The notes: generated by a model not told the origin, from the sequence alone. DNA of 32,319 nt from Clostridia bacterium (GCA_017451485.1 JAFTOG010000034.1:1-32319); one strand, 5' to 3'; positions 7,517 through 16,245 are shown, counted from the stretch's first letter. Made by a program: numbers and translations.

Positions 7517-7930
7517 AAGCTCCCACGGAGCTAAGCATGATGTCCTTAACGGACAATCACGCAGTCAAATCCGTCCTCGACGGGTAGAATCCACCTATGG
7601 TGGATGAAATCGCTTTCACGATAAAATCCTGCTATGCAGGTTGTATTTAGACGGATTTGATTTCATCGTTGCTATGCAACGATTTCATTAAATCAATAAG
7701 AAGAAGAGATAACATTTCGGCTACAAACCGATTTGTTATCTCTTTCTGTCGTTATAAGAACCTGCTACGCAAAACCTTGTTATTCGTTTTACTCATTATA
7801 AGGGTTTGGGCTTAGCCCATAAAGTATTTGACCGGTCAAATGCGAAGCTTGCCCTGTGGGTATGCTCGCAATTAGCGAGATTTATCAAATTCTCCGCTAA
7901 GAACATCACACATTTTCTGTGGGAGCTGTT
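7517..7930. repeat. Palindrome cluster bounded by inverted repeats (MITE/REP-like)
   Basis: This gene-free stretch between two convergent operons is packed with inverted repeats. AGCTCCCAC near 7518 faces GTGGGAGCT near 7919, with a second partial match (GATGTCC / GAACATC) just inside. Within lie TGTCC/GGACA, an 11-bp pair TCAAATCCGTC (7565-7575)/GACGGATTTGA (7650-7660), three hairpins with the same TAT loop (CCACC-tat-GGTGG, CCTGC-tat-GCAGG, ATCGTTGC-tat-GCAACGAT), the palindromes GGGCTTAGCCC and TTGACCGGTCAA, and CTCGC/GCGAG. It also contains the MFS terminator. It looks like one or several non-coding mobile repeats. Confidence 0.65.
7705..7746 (+). terminator. Rho-independent terminator after the MFS gene
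   Basis: AGAGATAACA (7705-7714) pairs with TGTTATCTCT (7734-7743), with an inner TTCGG/CCGA pairing and T-rich sequence after. It can serve plus-strand transcripts leaving the transporter operon. Confidence 0.65.
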
Positions 7931-7932
7931 TT

Positions 7933-9246
7933 TTATTTAAGAAATACCTCAATAACGGGAACGAGGGTGTTGGGCTGTACTGCGGGAATCTTGAATGCTA
8001 CAAGTCCCTCCTTTGCACTTCTTGCCTCGCTGAAGTGGTCAACGGAGCCTACGGAATAGAGTATTTCACTTCCGTCGTGAAGAAACTGGGCGTAATCAAT
8101 CTTATCTCCGAGGTTCTCGAACTCAAGGAAGGCATAGGGATACTCAATAAGGTGGATGTAAAGTCGTTTGCCATCCTGACTCTGTGTAAGACGGGTTCCT
8201 CGAGGAGCCTTGAATTCCGGCTCTGCCATTGTGCAGTTGTAGATGGAACGGCTGTTATACTTCATCCAGTCTGCATATACCTTAAGGGCGTTTTCTGCTC
8301 TGTAATCAAAATATCCTCTTGCTGTGGGTCCAACATTCATAAGAAGGTTTCCACCTATGCAAACAGTATTTATAAGCATGTCTATAAGCATCTTAGGTGT
8401 CTTCCAAGTCTGCTCGTCTCTGAAATATCCCCAAGAGCCCGAGAATGTCTGACACGCCTCCCAGGTTACAAGCTCCCCTGTTTCGGAGTGCTTAACCCAT
8501 TCAAGCATCTGATACTGCTCGGGAGTCCAGAGATCCTGCTCCATATCGGAACGGTTGTCGATTATTATATCGGGCTGAAGAGCTCTTGCAGTCTTGATAA
8601 GCTCCTCTGATTCCCAATCGTTTCTTCCCTTACCCTCCATCCAGTCGGGGAATTTGGGGTCCTTATTGGTATAGGAAAAATCAAACCAGAGGATATCAAT
8701 CTTACCGTAATTTGTAAGAAGCTCTGTAACCTGGTTTCTCATATACTGAGCATAACGCTTCATATCCCTGCCCTCGTTCTGTGCCTGTGCATCCTTATCG
8801 TAGCGACGGGGATGGATAGCGTCAATTGTAAAATCGGGGTGGTGCCAGTCGATAAGTGAATAGTAGAAGCCTACCTTGAGCCCCTCGGCACGGAATGCCT
8901 CAACATACTCCTTAACAAGGTCTCTGCCTGCAGGAGTATTTGTACACTTGTAATCTGTGTACTTTGTGTCAAACATACAAAAGCCCTCGTGATGCTTTGT
9001 AGTCATAACCACATATTTCATTCCTGCTGCCTTAGCCTGTCTTGCCCACTCCTTAGCGTCATAAAGATCGGGGTCAAAATACTTGAAATACTTATCGTAC
9101 TTCTCGTCGGTGATGCATTCAATATTCTTTATCCACTCATTTCTTGCGGGCATTGCATAAAGTCCCCAGTGGATAAACATACCGAAGCGATCACGCTTAA
9201 ACCATTCGGTATCTCCGGGTGTTTTTCTTGTTACATAGCTTGACAT
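7933..9246 (-). CDS. Alpha-L-fucosidase, GH29
   Basis: A 437-residue cytoplasmic GH29 enzyme that releases terminal alpha-L-fucose. Family signatures are in order: FGMFIHWGLY (21-30, substrate-binding H26), KHHEGF (84-89), YYSLIDW (128-134) and KIDILWFDF (182-190). D189 is the expected nucleophile of this retaining enzyme, being the Asp of the W-x-D motif. The acid/base is not conserved across GH29 and I do not assign it. No signal peptide and no added carbohydrate-binding domain are seen; the end is a short beta domain. The ATG is preceded by AGGAG lying in the 3' end of the GH92 gene, 4 nt away, so the two are translated from one message. Together they would remove capping fucose and then mannose. 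Confidence 0.93.
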   Translation of the reverse strand: MSSYVTRKTPGDTEWFKRDRFGMFIHWGLYAMPARNEWIKNIECITDEKYDKYFKYFDPDLYDAKEWARQAKAAGMKYVVMTTKHHEGFCMFDTKYTDYKCTNTPAGRDLVKEYVEAFRAEGLKVGFYYSLIDWHHPDFTIDAIHPRRYDKDAQAQNEGRDMKRYAQYMRNQVTELLTNYGKIDILWFDFSYTNKDPKFPDWMEGKGRNDWESEELIKTARALQPDIIIDNRSDMEQDLWTPEQYQMLEWVKHSETGELVTWEACQTFSGSWGYFRDEQTWKTPKMLIDMLINTVCIGGNLLMNVGPTARGYFDYRAENALKVYADWMKYNSRSIYNCTMAEPEFKAPRGTRLTQSQDGKRLYIHLIEYPYAFLEFENLGDKIDYAQFLHDGSEILYSVGSVDHFSEARSAKEGLVAFKIPAVQPNTLVPVIEVFLK

Positions 9247-9250
9247 AATT

Positions 9251-11236
9251 TTATTCTCCTTTTTTATAAAACGGCTTGCCGTTTATATTTATTTCATCAA
9301 AAAGCGGCTCCATGTGTACATATTCATCCTTACCGGGACAAATTGGATACATTCCCAGACAGGAAAAAATATACCACGCCGACATCGAGCCATTGTCCTC
9401 ATCTCCGGGGAATCCACCCTCAGCCGAGAATAGCTCTTCACACATTTTTTTAACCACATCCCGACACTTTTTGGTTTCTCCAAGATATCCGTATAGGTAA
9501 GGAATATGGAATGATGGCTGATTGGATATAGCACACTGACCGTAATCAACTGCTGCCATTTCCGTCATCTCGTGGATTTCTCCACCGTAGCCGTGTACAC
9601 GGTATTTAGGTAATTCACTAAACAGCTCATCTAATTTTTCAATAAGCTTTTCTCTTCCCCCGTAAAGATCACAGAGTCCCTCTATATCATGGGGCACCCA
9701 GAAGGAATTTTGCCACGCTGAGCCCTCTGTATAATCGCCACCCCATATACAGGGGTCAAAATCCTCCGACATTTTTCCGTTTTCATACCTTCCACGCATA
9801 AATCCGGACACGGGATCAAAAAGATTTTTATAATTATCTGCACGCTTTATGTACTCATTGTATATACTGTCGTATCCAAGCTCCCTTGACACCGTGGCAA
9901 TGCACCAATCTCCGTATGATGCGTCAAGAGTGAGATTTACGCTTTCCTTTTGCAAATTTTTAGGTACATATCCGTATTTTTTGTACGCTATGGCTCCGTT
10001 TCTGCCGTATCTTCTATCCTCCGACTCGTTATTAGCGTGATGAAGCATACCCTTCAAGGCATTTTCCCAAAGCTCTCTGCTTCCTATACCCTTTACCACA
10101 GCATCTGCAATTGTACAGTCAATAAGGGTGCTTGGCATACAGCCCACCTCTCCTATGGAGGGCCACCTCGGTAACCATCCACATTCAAGGTAATCGTTTA
10201 CAAATCCACGGAGCATATCGGCATACTCATCCCTTGCTATTATGGAGTAGAGTGGGAAAAGGGTACGGGAGGTGTCCCAAAAGCCCGTGTCAGTATACCG
10301 TACTCCGTAGCTTTCCTTACCTGTTTTCGGAGTATAGTGCACCTTCTCTCCGTTTTTGTCTATCTCATATGCCTTATGTGGGAACAAAAACACTCTGTAC
10401 ATACAGGAATAAAAGGTACTTAGTCTTTTTTCATCCTCGCACACTACCTCTATCCTATGTAGCTTTTCCTCCCAATTGTCCTCTGCCTCCTGCCTGAGCT
10501 CCTCAAAGGACTTATCCTTACATTCTCTTTCCAGAGTATACAGTGCCATTTCCTCACTTATGTAGGAAATTGCGACACGCCCCTCGACTACCTTGCCCTT
10601 TATACCGATATGAGCACATTTTGATTCACCCTCGCCATTACAGATAATACGACCCTTATCCACGCATCCGTCAAGAAGCTTAACTGCTACATAGGTCTTA
10701 AAATCCCTTGCCTCATCCTGGGAGTGTCCGTCCGTTGAGCCGAAGAGAATATCATTTTTTTCGTCATAGTGATATGTATAATTACCCATTACGGGCAGGA
10801 GAGAAACAAAGCTTTCCCTATCCGTATCAAAGCTAAGTCGGAATGCACATCCCCGTTCTGTTGGCGTAAGCTCAAAATCACACAGAGAACGCAAAAAACG
10901 AATTTTAAGATAATCGGGACGCATTACAGCATCCTTTATTCTGTAGCCCGACGATGCAAGCTCCGAGGTGTCCGATACAATATCATTCTGAGGAGTGAAC
11001 AAAAAAGCACCGTAATCCCTTATCCATGGGCTTGGCTGATGGGTAAGGCGTATGCCCTCAACAACAGGTAAATCGGGATTAAAGAACCATCCCTCACGCC
11101 CCTTAATCACCTCGGTCTGTGGGCAAAATGATGCCATACCAAAGGGAATCTGAGTTAGTGGCAGGGTGTTACCTGTCGAATATTTCATATGGGATCTTGT
11201 TCCCATCTTTATGTTTACATAAGGAATATATTTCAT
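9251..11236 (-). CDS. Alpha-mannosidase, GH92 (predicted alpha-1,2)
   Basis: A 661-residue GH92 enzyme, Ca2+-dependent and inverting, with no signal peptide. The N-terminal beta-sandwich carries GNTLPLTQIPFGM (22-34) and SPWIRDYG (69-76). The (alpha/alpha)6 domain carries GFWDTSRTLFPL (318-329), DYTEGSAW (501-508), IHEMTEM (554-560) and GFPGDEDNGSMSAW (608-621). By spacing to Bacteroides BT3990 as I recall it (E533, H584/E585, D642/D644), E504 is the general acid, D612/D614 the base pair, and H555/E556 with W71 fit the +1 site linked to alpha-1,2 specificity. The usual GNEP motif reads SNQP (571-574), with Gln at 573. It is first in an operon with GH29. Confidence 0.92.
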   Translation of the reverse strand: MKYIPYVNIKMGTRSHMKYSTGNTLPLTQIPFGMASFCPQTEVIKGREGWFFNPDLPVVEGIRLTHQPSPWIRDYGAFLFTPQNDIVSDTSELASSGYRIKDAVMRPDYLKIRFLRSLCDFELTPTERGCAFRLSFDTDRESFVSLLPVMGNYTYHYDEKNDILFGSTDGHSQDEARDFKTYVAVKLLDGCVDKGRIICNGEGESKCAHIGIKGKVVEGRVAISYISEEMALYTLERECKDKSFEELRQEAEDNWEEKLHRIEVVCEDEKRLSTFYSCMYRVFLFPHKAYEIDKNGEKVHYTPKTGKESYGVRYTDTGFWDTSRTLFPLYSIIARDEYADMLRGFVNDYLECGWLPRWPSIGEVGCMPSTLIDCTIADAVVKGIGSRELWENALKGMLHHANNESEDRRYGRNGAIAYKKYGYVPKNLQKESVNLTLDASYGDWCIATVSRELGYDSIYNEYIKRADNYKNLFDPVSGFMRGRYENGKMSEDFDPCIWGGDYTEGSAWQNSFWVPHDIEGLCDLYGGREKLIEKLDELFSELPKYRVHGYGGEIHEMTEMAAVDYGQCAISNQPSFHIPYLYGYLGETKKCRDVVKKMCEELFSAEGGFPGDEDNGSMSAWYIFSCLGMYPICPGKDEYVHMEPLFDEININGKPFYKKGE

Positions 11237-11265
11237 ATACAGACTCCTTTTATCTCTACAGGTAT

Positions 11266-11294
11266 ATTATATTATATAGGCAAAATAAAATCAA
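11266..11294 (-). promoter_or_regulatory. Promoter for the GH92-GH29 operon
   Basis: On the minus strand the -35 element TTGATT (11289-11294) and the -10 element TATAAT (11266-11271) are 17 nt apart. A second overlapping TATAAT lies 5 nt further upstream. Confidence 0.7.
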
Positions 11295-11305
11295 TACATT
11301 AAGGA

Positions 11306-11341
11306 CAAAAACGGGCAGACGGTATAAATACCGACTGTCCG
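11306..11341 (-). terminator. Rho-independent terminator of citrate synthase
   Basis: On the minus strand CGGACAGTCGGTAT pairs with ATACCGTCTGCCCG (two mismatches) and is followed by TTTTTG. It sits 7 nt after the citrate synthase stop and separates it from the GH92 promoter. Confidence 0.8.
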
Positions 11342-11347
11342 TGGCTT

Positions 11348-12706
11348 TTATCTTTCCTCTATGGGTAAATACTTTTGCTCCTGCTTTACATTGATGTAGG
11401 CAGGGCGTATAATCTTTCCTGCGTTTTGTATCTCCTCAATTCTATGAGCACTCCAGCCTGCAATACGGGCACAGGCAAACAAGGGAGTATATAGCTCGTA
11501 GGGGAGACCCAGCATTTTATATACAAGTCCCGAATAGAAGTCCACATTGGGGCTGACGCCCTTATACATTTTTCTCTTCTCGGCAATAAGCTGAGTTGCA
11601 AGCTCGGCTACTGTCTCATAAAGGACAAATTCATCCTCCATTCCCTTCTCTACAGAAAGCCTCTTTGCAAAGGAGTGGAGCACCTCGGCACGGGGGTCGG
11701 ATACTGCATATACTGCGTGACCCATACCGTAAATCAAGCCTGCGTTATCAAATGCCTTTTTATCAAGAAGGTCACGCAAATATTGTTCTATCTGTGCTCT
11801 GTCCTTAGTATCCTTAACATTCGCCTTCATATCGTCGAACATACGGACAACCTTTACATTAGCTCCACCGTGACGGGGACCCTTAAGAGAGCCGAGTGCC
11901 GCAGAAATGGCAGAATAGGTGTCTGTACCCGATGAGGTTACGACATGAGTTGTAAAGGTGGAGTTATTGCCTCCTCCGTGCTCTGCGTGGAGCACAAGAC
12001 AAATATCAAGAAGCTGAGCCTCAAGTGGTGTGAACTTACCGTCCTCTCGAAGAATATAAAGCAAATTCTCAGCTGTTGTATATTCCGGCTTGGGAAAGTG
12101 AATAAACAGACTGTTATTATTATGGTAGTGTTGATATGAATGATATCCGTACACAGACAAAAGCGGAAACTGTGCAATAAGCTGTAAGCACTGACGCAAA
12201 ATGTTTGGTACAGTTATATCATCCGGATTTTCATCATAGGCGTAGAGGGCAAGCACGCTTCTGGATATCATATTCATCATATCCCTACCCGGTGCCTTAA
12301 GTATCATATCACGCACAAAAGACGGGGGGAGTGAACGGTAATTGGAAAGCACAGTCTTAAATTCGTCAAGCTCCGACTTGGTTGGCAGCTTTGAAAACAA
12401 AAGAAGATATATAGTCTCCTCAAAGCCCGGATGACCAGATTTCAAAAATCCCTTTACAAGCTTTTTGATGTTATAGCCACGGTAAAAAAGCTCTCCCGGG
12501 CACTGAATAACATTTCCGTCTCCGTCTACCTCTCTCGACTTAACATTGGAAACCTCGGTAAGACCTGTTACAACGCCAAAGCCGTTAGCATCTCTGAGTC
12601 CCCTTTTAACATCGTACTGTCCGTACATTTCGGGCTTAATATTATTATTTTCACAGGATTTTTTTGCGAGCTCCTCGATATACGGTGTTATCTCAGAATA
12701 ATTCAT
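11348..12706 (-). CDS. gltA: Citrate/2-methylcitrate synthase
   Basis: A 452-residue member of the citrate synthase family, joining acetyl-CoA (or propionyl-CoA) and oxaloacetate. The catalytic triad is visible: GPRHGG with H279, YGMGHAVYAVSDPRA with H330, and NVDFYSG with D389. AEHGGGNNSTF (241-251) supplies the upstream substrate histidine. The N-terminus is about 40 residues longer than in the shortest type I enzymes and lacks the zinc-like N-terminal domain of the E. coli type II form. In an anaerobe it would feed the oxidative arm towards 2-oxoglutarate and glutamate. It has its own promoter and terminator, and its leader can pair with its own ribosome site. The gene symbol is by family and could differ. 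Confidence 0.92.
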   Translation of the reverse strand: MNYSEITPYIEELAKKSCENNNIKPEMYGQYDVKRGLRDANGFGVVTGLTEVSNVKSREVDGDGNVIQCPGELFYRGYNIKKLVKGFLKSGHPGFEETIYLLLFSKLPTKSELDEFKTVLSNYRSLPPSFVRDMILKAPGRDMMNMISRSVLALYAYDENPDDITVPNILRQCLQLIAQFPLLSVYGYHSYQHYHNNNSLFIHFPKPEYTTAENLLYILREDGKFTPLEAQLLDICLVLHAEHGGGNNSTFTTHVVTSSGTDTYSAISAALGSLKGPRHGGANVKVVRMFDDMKANVKDTKDRAQIEQYLRDLLDKKAFDNAGLIYGMGHAVYAVSDPRAEVLHSFAKRLSVEKGMEDEFVLYETVAELATQLIAEKRKMYKGVSPNVDFYSGLVYKMLGLPYELYTPLFACARIAGWSAHRIEEIQNAGKIIRPAYINVKQEQKYLPIEER

Positions 12707-12709
12707 TTT

Positions 12710-12743
12710 TCCTCCTTCTCCCTCAGTGTCCTCCCAAGGAGGA
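12710..12743 (-). promoter_or_regulatory. Citrate synthase leader: SD with matching anti-SD
   Basis: On the minus strand TCCTCCTT (12743-12736) is the exact complement of the ribosome site AAGGAGGA (12717-12710), an 8-bp match about 18 nt apart. TCCTCC can instead pair with GGAGGA (12734-12729) in a 3-nt-loop hairpin, leaving the SD free. The two pairings exclude each other, so the leader could act as a translational switch. Function is inferred. Confidence 0.45.
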
Positions 12744-12779
12744 TAAGGTATGGGAATGTTAGAAATTTATCTTTGCTAT

Positions 12780-12808
12780 ATTTTACCACAAGATTTTTTC
12801 AATTTCAA
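12780..12808 (-). promoter_or_regulatory. Promoter for citrate synthase
   Basis: On the minus strand TTGAAA (12803-12808) is followed by 17 nt and TAAAAT (12780-12785). Confidence 0.7.
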
Positions 12809-12847
12809 TAAAAAATTTATATTTTATAATATGTATATCCACAAATA

Positions 12848-12880
12848 ACAAAAATGCGACACAGGGTGTCGCATTTTTGT
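12848..12880 (-). terminator. Terminator of the GH123/GH29-B operon (bidirectional shape)
   Basis: A perfect 14-bp stem ACAAAAATGCGACA (12848-12861)/TGTCGCATTTTTGT (12867-12880) surrounds a 5-nt loop. On the minus strand the 3' arm carries TTTTTG. It lies 10 nt past the GH29-B stop. Confidence 0.85.
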
Positions 12881-12890
12881 TTGTTCCAAA

Positions 12891-14564
12891 TTAAAATATC
12901 TTAATATTTACCTTTTCCCGGTCCACATTCGCCTTTGTCTCTATCCTGAAACGGTAGGAATAGTCTATTTTATTATCAAAATTCCACACTGCCTCGCCCG
13001 TTTCTGCAACTACTGTGCCGATCAAATTAAAGGAAAAGCCGTTAAACAGAGATAGTGTATACTCTCCGTCGCACACGCCCCCGAGAATAATTTTGCTAAA
13101 GGGGTATATTCCACCCAAATTCACACAAATGGCTCCGTCATCAATCTCAACTCTTGCGTTTTCTGCAAGGTTCATATTTTTACTACCCTCATTTTCCTTC
13201 TTCATGGTGGATATGTAATATGCACCGAAGAAATATAAAACAGGGGTATCATACGCAGATTTTATCTTGATTTTGACAGATTTTGTGCGTACGGTATCAA
13301 ATTTTTCCGACAATCTGTAGCCTATGCATTGACATTTTGCCACCGTTCTCCACTCTCCGTCCACAAGAGCAGAGAGCTCTGCATCAGTTACCCTGTGTCC
13401 AAGCTCAATTGCCTCCTCGAGAACAAAAGCGTTAATTTTCCTCTCCTCGGGTAAATCAAATATAATCTCCGGGGTCTTATCGCTGTCCAAGGGTGCATAA
13501 AAGCTTTCCCTGCTTCTATAAAGAAGATTTGCAGCAGAGCACCCCTCTCTTTCTGAGCTTGCATTTATTTTTGCGTCGCCTGCAAGGTTATTTTCAAAGG
13601 CAGAGCGAAGCCTCTTTTCAAAAGCTAAAAGTGAGTTTACATCATTTTCGTGAATCTTGCCACGCCTGTCGGGAGGAAGGTTAAGCAAAAGCCCTGCATT
13701 TGAGCCGTTTGAGGTAAACCAAAGGTCCATAAGGTTTTCCGGGGTGCGTACGCTTTCGTCCTGGGAGCTGTGATAAAACCATCCCGGGCGAATGGAAACA
13801 TCCACCTCTGCCGGGATAAAGCGTTCTCCACCGGGCTTACCGCTATTGAGCTCACTCGTGGTCTCCACCTCCAAGGATATGGGGTCTATGGTAGCATAGC
13901 ATGGCTTTCCCGCTATTCCCTTTTCGTTGCCCACCCAACGGACATCAACCCAGGGAGTAGCTCCCAGGGAGCCGAAGATTACAGCGTCCGGCTGAAGGGT
14001 ACGGACGGTGGTTGCCCATCTTTCCCAATCGTATACAGCCTCGGTGCTGCCTGCTCCGTCCCACCAGCACTCCCATATTTTTCCGTAGCCCGTCAGAAGC
14101 TCTGTCAGCTGACCTACATAGAAGTCGTTATATTCCTCCCTACCCCAGCTGGGCTCGTGCCTGTCCCAGGGTGAGAGGTAGATTCCCGCCTTTATGCCAA
14201 ATTCGGCACAGGCATCGGTAAACTCTCTGACTATATCTCCCTTTCCGTTTTTATAGGGTGAGTTTTTTACACTGTGCTCCGTATACTTGGTCTGCCAAAG
14301 GCAAAAGCCATCATGATGCTTTGCGGTTATAATAGCACACTTGAAGCCTGCATCCCTGACGGTCCTTACCCACTGGCGTACATCAAGCTCTGTGGGATTA
14401 AAAAGCTCGGGACTTTCTGTGCCGTCACCCCATTCCCTGTCGGTAAAGGTATTCATACCGAAGTGGAAAAATATCATTTTTTCTCTTTCGTACCATTCCA
14501 TCTGCCTTGCGTTGGGAATAGCACCGTAGGGCTTGATGCCGTATTTTTCAAATTTTTCTATCAT
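12891..14564 (-). CDS. Alpha-1,3/1,4-L-fucosidase, GH29 subfamily B
   Basis: A 557-residue GH29-B enzyme. Signatures are FFHFGMNTFTDREWGDG (32-48), AKHHDGFCLW (81-90), LSPWDRH (130-136), YNDFYVGQLTELL (145-157) and WECWWDGA (164-171). D169 is the predicted nucleophile. E214 in RWVGNEKG lies 45 residues later, the same spacing as D172/E217 of Bifidobacterium AfcB as I recall it, so it is the likely acid/base. Subfamily B prefers branched alpha-1,3/1,4-fucose as in Lewis antigens. A discoidin (F5/8 C or CBM32-like) region follows at about 330-470, with a short beta domain at the end. No signal peptide is seen. The ATG overlaps the stop of the GH123-like gene by 4 nt (ATGA), so translation is coupled. 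Confidence 0.92.
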   Translation of the reverse strand: MIEKFEKYGIKPYGAIPNARQMEWYEREKMIFFHFGMNTFTDREWGDGTESPELFNPTELDVRQWVRTVRDAGFKCAIITAKHHDGFCLWQTKYTEHSVKNSPYKNGKGDIVREFTDACAEFGIKAGIYLSPWDRHEPSWGREEYNDFYVGQLTELLTGYGKIWECWWDGAGSTEAVYDWERWATTVRTLQPDAVIFGSLGATPWVDVRWVGNEKGIAGKPCYATIDPISLEVETTSELNSGKPGGERFIPAEVDVSIRPGWFYHSSQDESVRTPENLMDLWFTSNGSNAGLLLNLPPDRRGKIHENDVNSLLAFEKRLRSAFENNLAGDAKINASSEREGCSAANLLYRSRESFYAPLDSDKTPEIIFDLPEERKINAFVLEEAIELGHRVTDAELSALVDGEWRTVAKCQCIGYRLSEKFDTVRTKSVKIKIKSAYDTPVLYFFGAYYISTMKKENEGSKNMNLAENARVEIDDGAICVNLGGIYPFSKIILGGVCDGEYTLSLFNGFSFNLIGTVVAETGEAVWNFDNKIDYSYRFRIETKANVDREKVNIKIF

Positions 14565-16180
14565 TTGTCAAGCTCCAAGAATATTCTGTCTGTCAGGCGT
14601 GCAAAAAATTCCTCGTCCTTTGGATAGTGCTTAAAGGTTATATCCATTTCTGCAATTTCACCGATTATTTCATTGACTCTGTCCTTGCCGACCTTCTCCT
14701 CAAGAAGGGTAAGAAGTCGCATATCGTCAATAGCCTCCTTAAATACCTTTTGGCGTAAGGATGGAATAACACCGTTTCCGTACGGATAAACGCTGAAGGC
14801 GTCTCCGGACGGGAATGCCCCTCCTGCATCTGTAACCTCATAGGGGCTTATATGCTTTTTGGAATACTGGGTGTTATAGAAATTATACCCCCAATGTAAA
14901 AATCCCGCAATACCGTACTTGTACATCTGTGTACCGATAATTCTGTTTCTTGCAGAGGGCATTGAGAAAAATCTGTTGGCTACCTCTCTTGCCTGTGCAC
15001 AGCAGTAATAACACCAAAGGTCAGGCACCCCTGCCTCAATAAAGGGTTCAAGATCGGTTGTGGCAACAACGGGGGTTGGCACAAGCTTTTCCTTATAGAA
15101 CTCAAAATGGGACAAAGCATCCATATGATTGCATCCTTCTATCAAGGGGATAAGTCCTTCTCCTGCTTTTCGATAGGAGTCAAGCTGTTCTCCGTTCGGT
15201 TCATCGGAAACATGGAAATAGAGTCTTGACTTATCAATGCCTTTTTTCTCAAAAGTGACAATAATTTTTGGCACCAGACACTTAAGAAATTCTCTGTATT
15301 CATCCGATGCAGCATCCGTCTCCCATCCGAAAATTCTCTTTTCCTCCCCATCGACTGTGGCAATTACCTTAGGGGCAAATTGTGCCCCCCACTGAGTAAA
15401 GAAATGATTTATCTCGAAAAGAACAATACCGTTATCAAGGCATATATCTATAAAGCGTTCCAGACGGGAAAGGTCAATTATGTATCCTTCCTTTGTTTTT
15501 TCGATTTTTGCAAGCTGGACCGTAGTGCGTTCTCCACCCACCTCTGTATCAAGAGGAGGAGTAAGCACAGGTGTAAGAATCATATTCATACCGTGCTCTG
15601 AGGCAAGGCTGACATACCTTTCAATAAGCTCCCAGTGAAAAGATGAAAATACCTCTGTTCCATGAACATCTGCAATACAGTCGGTATGGAACCACTGTGT
15701 AAAAATAAGGCTCTGCTTAGGCAAAATACAGTCGCAAATTTTAAGTATGTATGTTGACATACCTACTTCTGTTCCATCCTTGAGAATACTGATATTTATG
15801 GGATATTCTCCTGCCACAGCATCCTTTTCTACAGAAATATTTATCCACAGGGTAAGGTATTTGTCATCCACTATGGAAAAGCTACCGTCCAAGGGGAATA
15901 ACGGGTCGGGGAAAAGACCTGCATCTGTGGTAATATAATTATCATCATATGCATGCGGATATGCACTGATAACCGAGGGGACATAGCCCACACGGTATAC
16001 CTTGATTCTATCTTTCAGCAGGGAATCAATCTTATATGAATATTCTCCCTTCTCTCCTAATATTGCTATCTGATAGGACACAGCTGTGTCCTTGGCACAC
16101 TGTCCCCTATTCAGTGTATCTCCGTATATTTTATCGGGAAAAACCTTTGCAAGGGATGAGAGCTGAGTTAAACTAATCAT
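14561..16180 (-). CDS. GH123-like glycoside hydrolase (DUF4091 family)
   Basis: A 539-residue protein starting MISLTQLSSL. I choose ATG 16180 because AAGGAG lies 7 nt upstream; the frame is open to 16255 but has no ribosome site there and would reach back to the promoter. An N-terminal beta-sandwich (about 30-155) leads into a TIM barrel with TQWFHTDCIA (161-170), FEINHFFTQWG (255-265) and YFHVSDEPNG (321-330). D326-E327 of the SDEP motif match the Asp-Glu pair used by GH123 beta-N-acetylgalactosaminidases, which work by substrate-assisted catalysis. Beta-GalNAc removal from glycosphingolipid or O-glycan pieces is the likely job, although DUF4091 proteins vary in specificity. There is no signal peptide. 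Confidence 0.8.
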   Translation of the reverse strand: MISLTQLSSLAKVFPDKIYGDTLNRGQCAKDTAVSYQIAILGEKGEYSYKIDSLLKDRIKVYRVGYVPSVISAYPHAYDDNYITTDAGLFPDPLFPLDGSFSIVDDKYLTLWINISVEKDAVAGEYPINISILKDGTEVGMSTYILKICDCILPKQSLIFTQWFHTDCIADVHGTEVFSSFHWELIERYVSLASEHGMNMILTPVLTPPLDTEVGGERTTVQLAKIEKTKEGYIIDLSRLERFIDICLDNGIVLFEINHFFTQWGAQFAPKVIATVDGEEKRIFGWETDAASDEYREFLKCLVPKIIVTFEKKGIDKSRLYFHVSDEPNGEQLDSYRKAGEGLIPLIEGCNHMDALSHFEFYKEKLVPTPVVATTDLEPFIEAGVPDLWCYYCCAQAREVANRFFSMPSARNRIIGTQMYKYGIAGFLHWGYNFYNTQYSKKHISPYEVTDAGGAFPSGDAFSVYPYGNGVIPSLRQKVFKEAIDDMRLLTLLEEKVGKDRVNEIIGEIAEMDITFKHYPKDEEFFARLTDRIFLELDK

Positions 16181-16245
16181 ATTATTCTCCTTCATTTTGT
16201 ACTCACGGCTGTAAATACCGTTATCCCATAATGTTCTATGCTCAC

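Noticed and set aside
7517..7930. CRISPR array
   Set aside because: The repeats are hairpins of different sequence with a shared loop, not direct repeats with regular spacers, and no cas gene is nearby.
8035..8610. 191-codon plus-strand frame inside the GH29 gene
   Set aside because: It is antisense to conserved GH29 coding sequence and shows no protein-like pattern.
9251..11236. GH92 as a mannosyl-phosphate uncapping enzyme because of Gln in NQP
   Set aside because: By spacing, the general acid is E504 in DYTEGSAW, which is intact; the Gln lies at another position, so loss of the acid is not supported.
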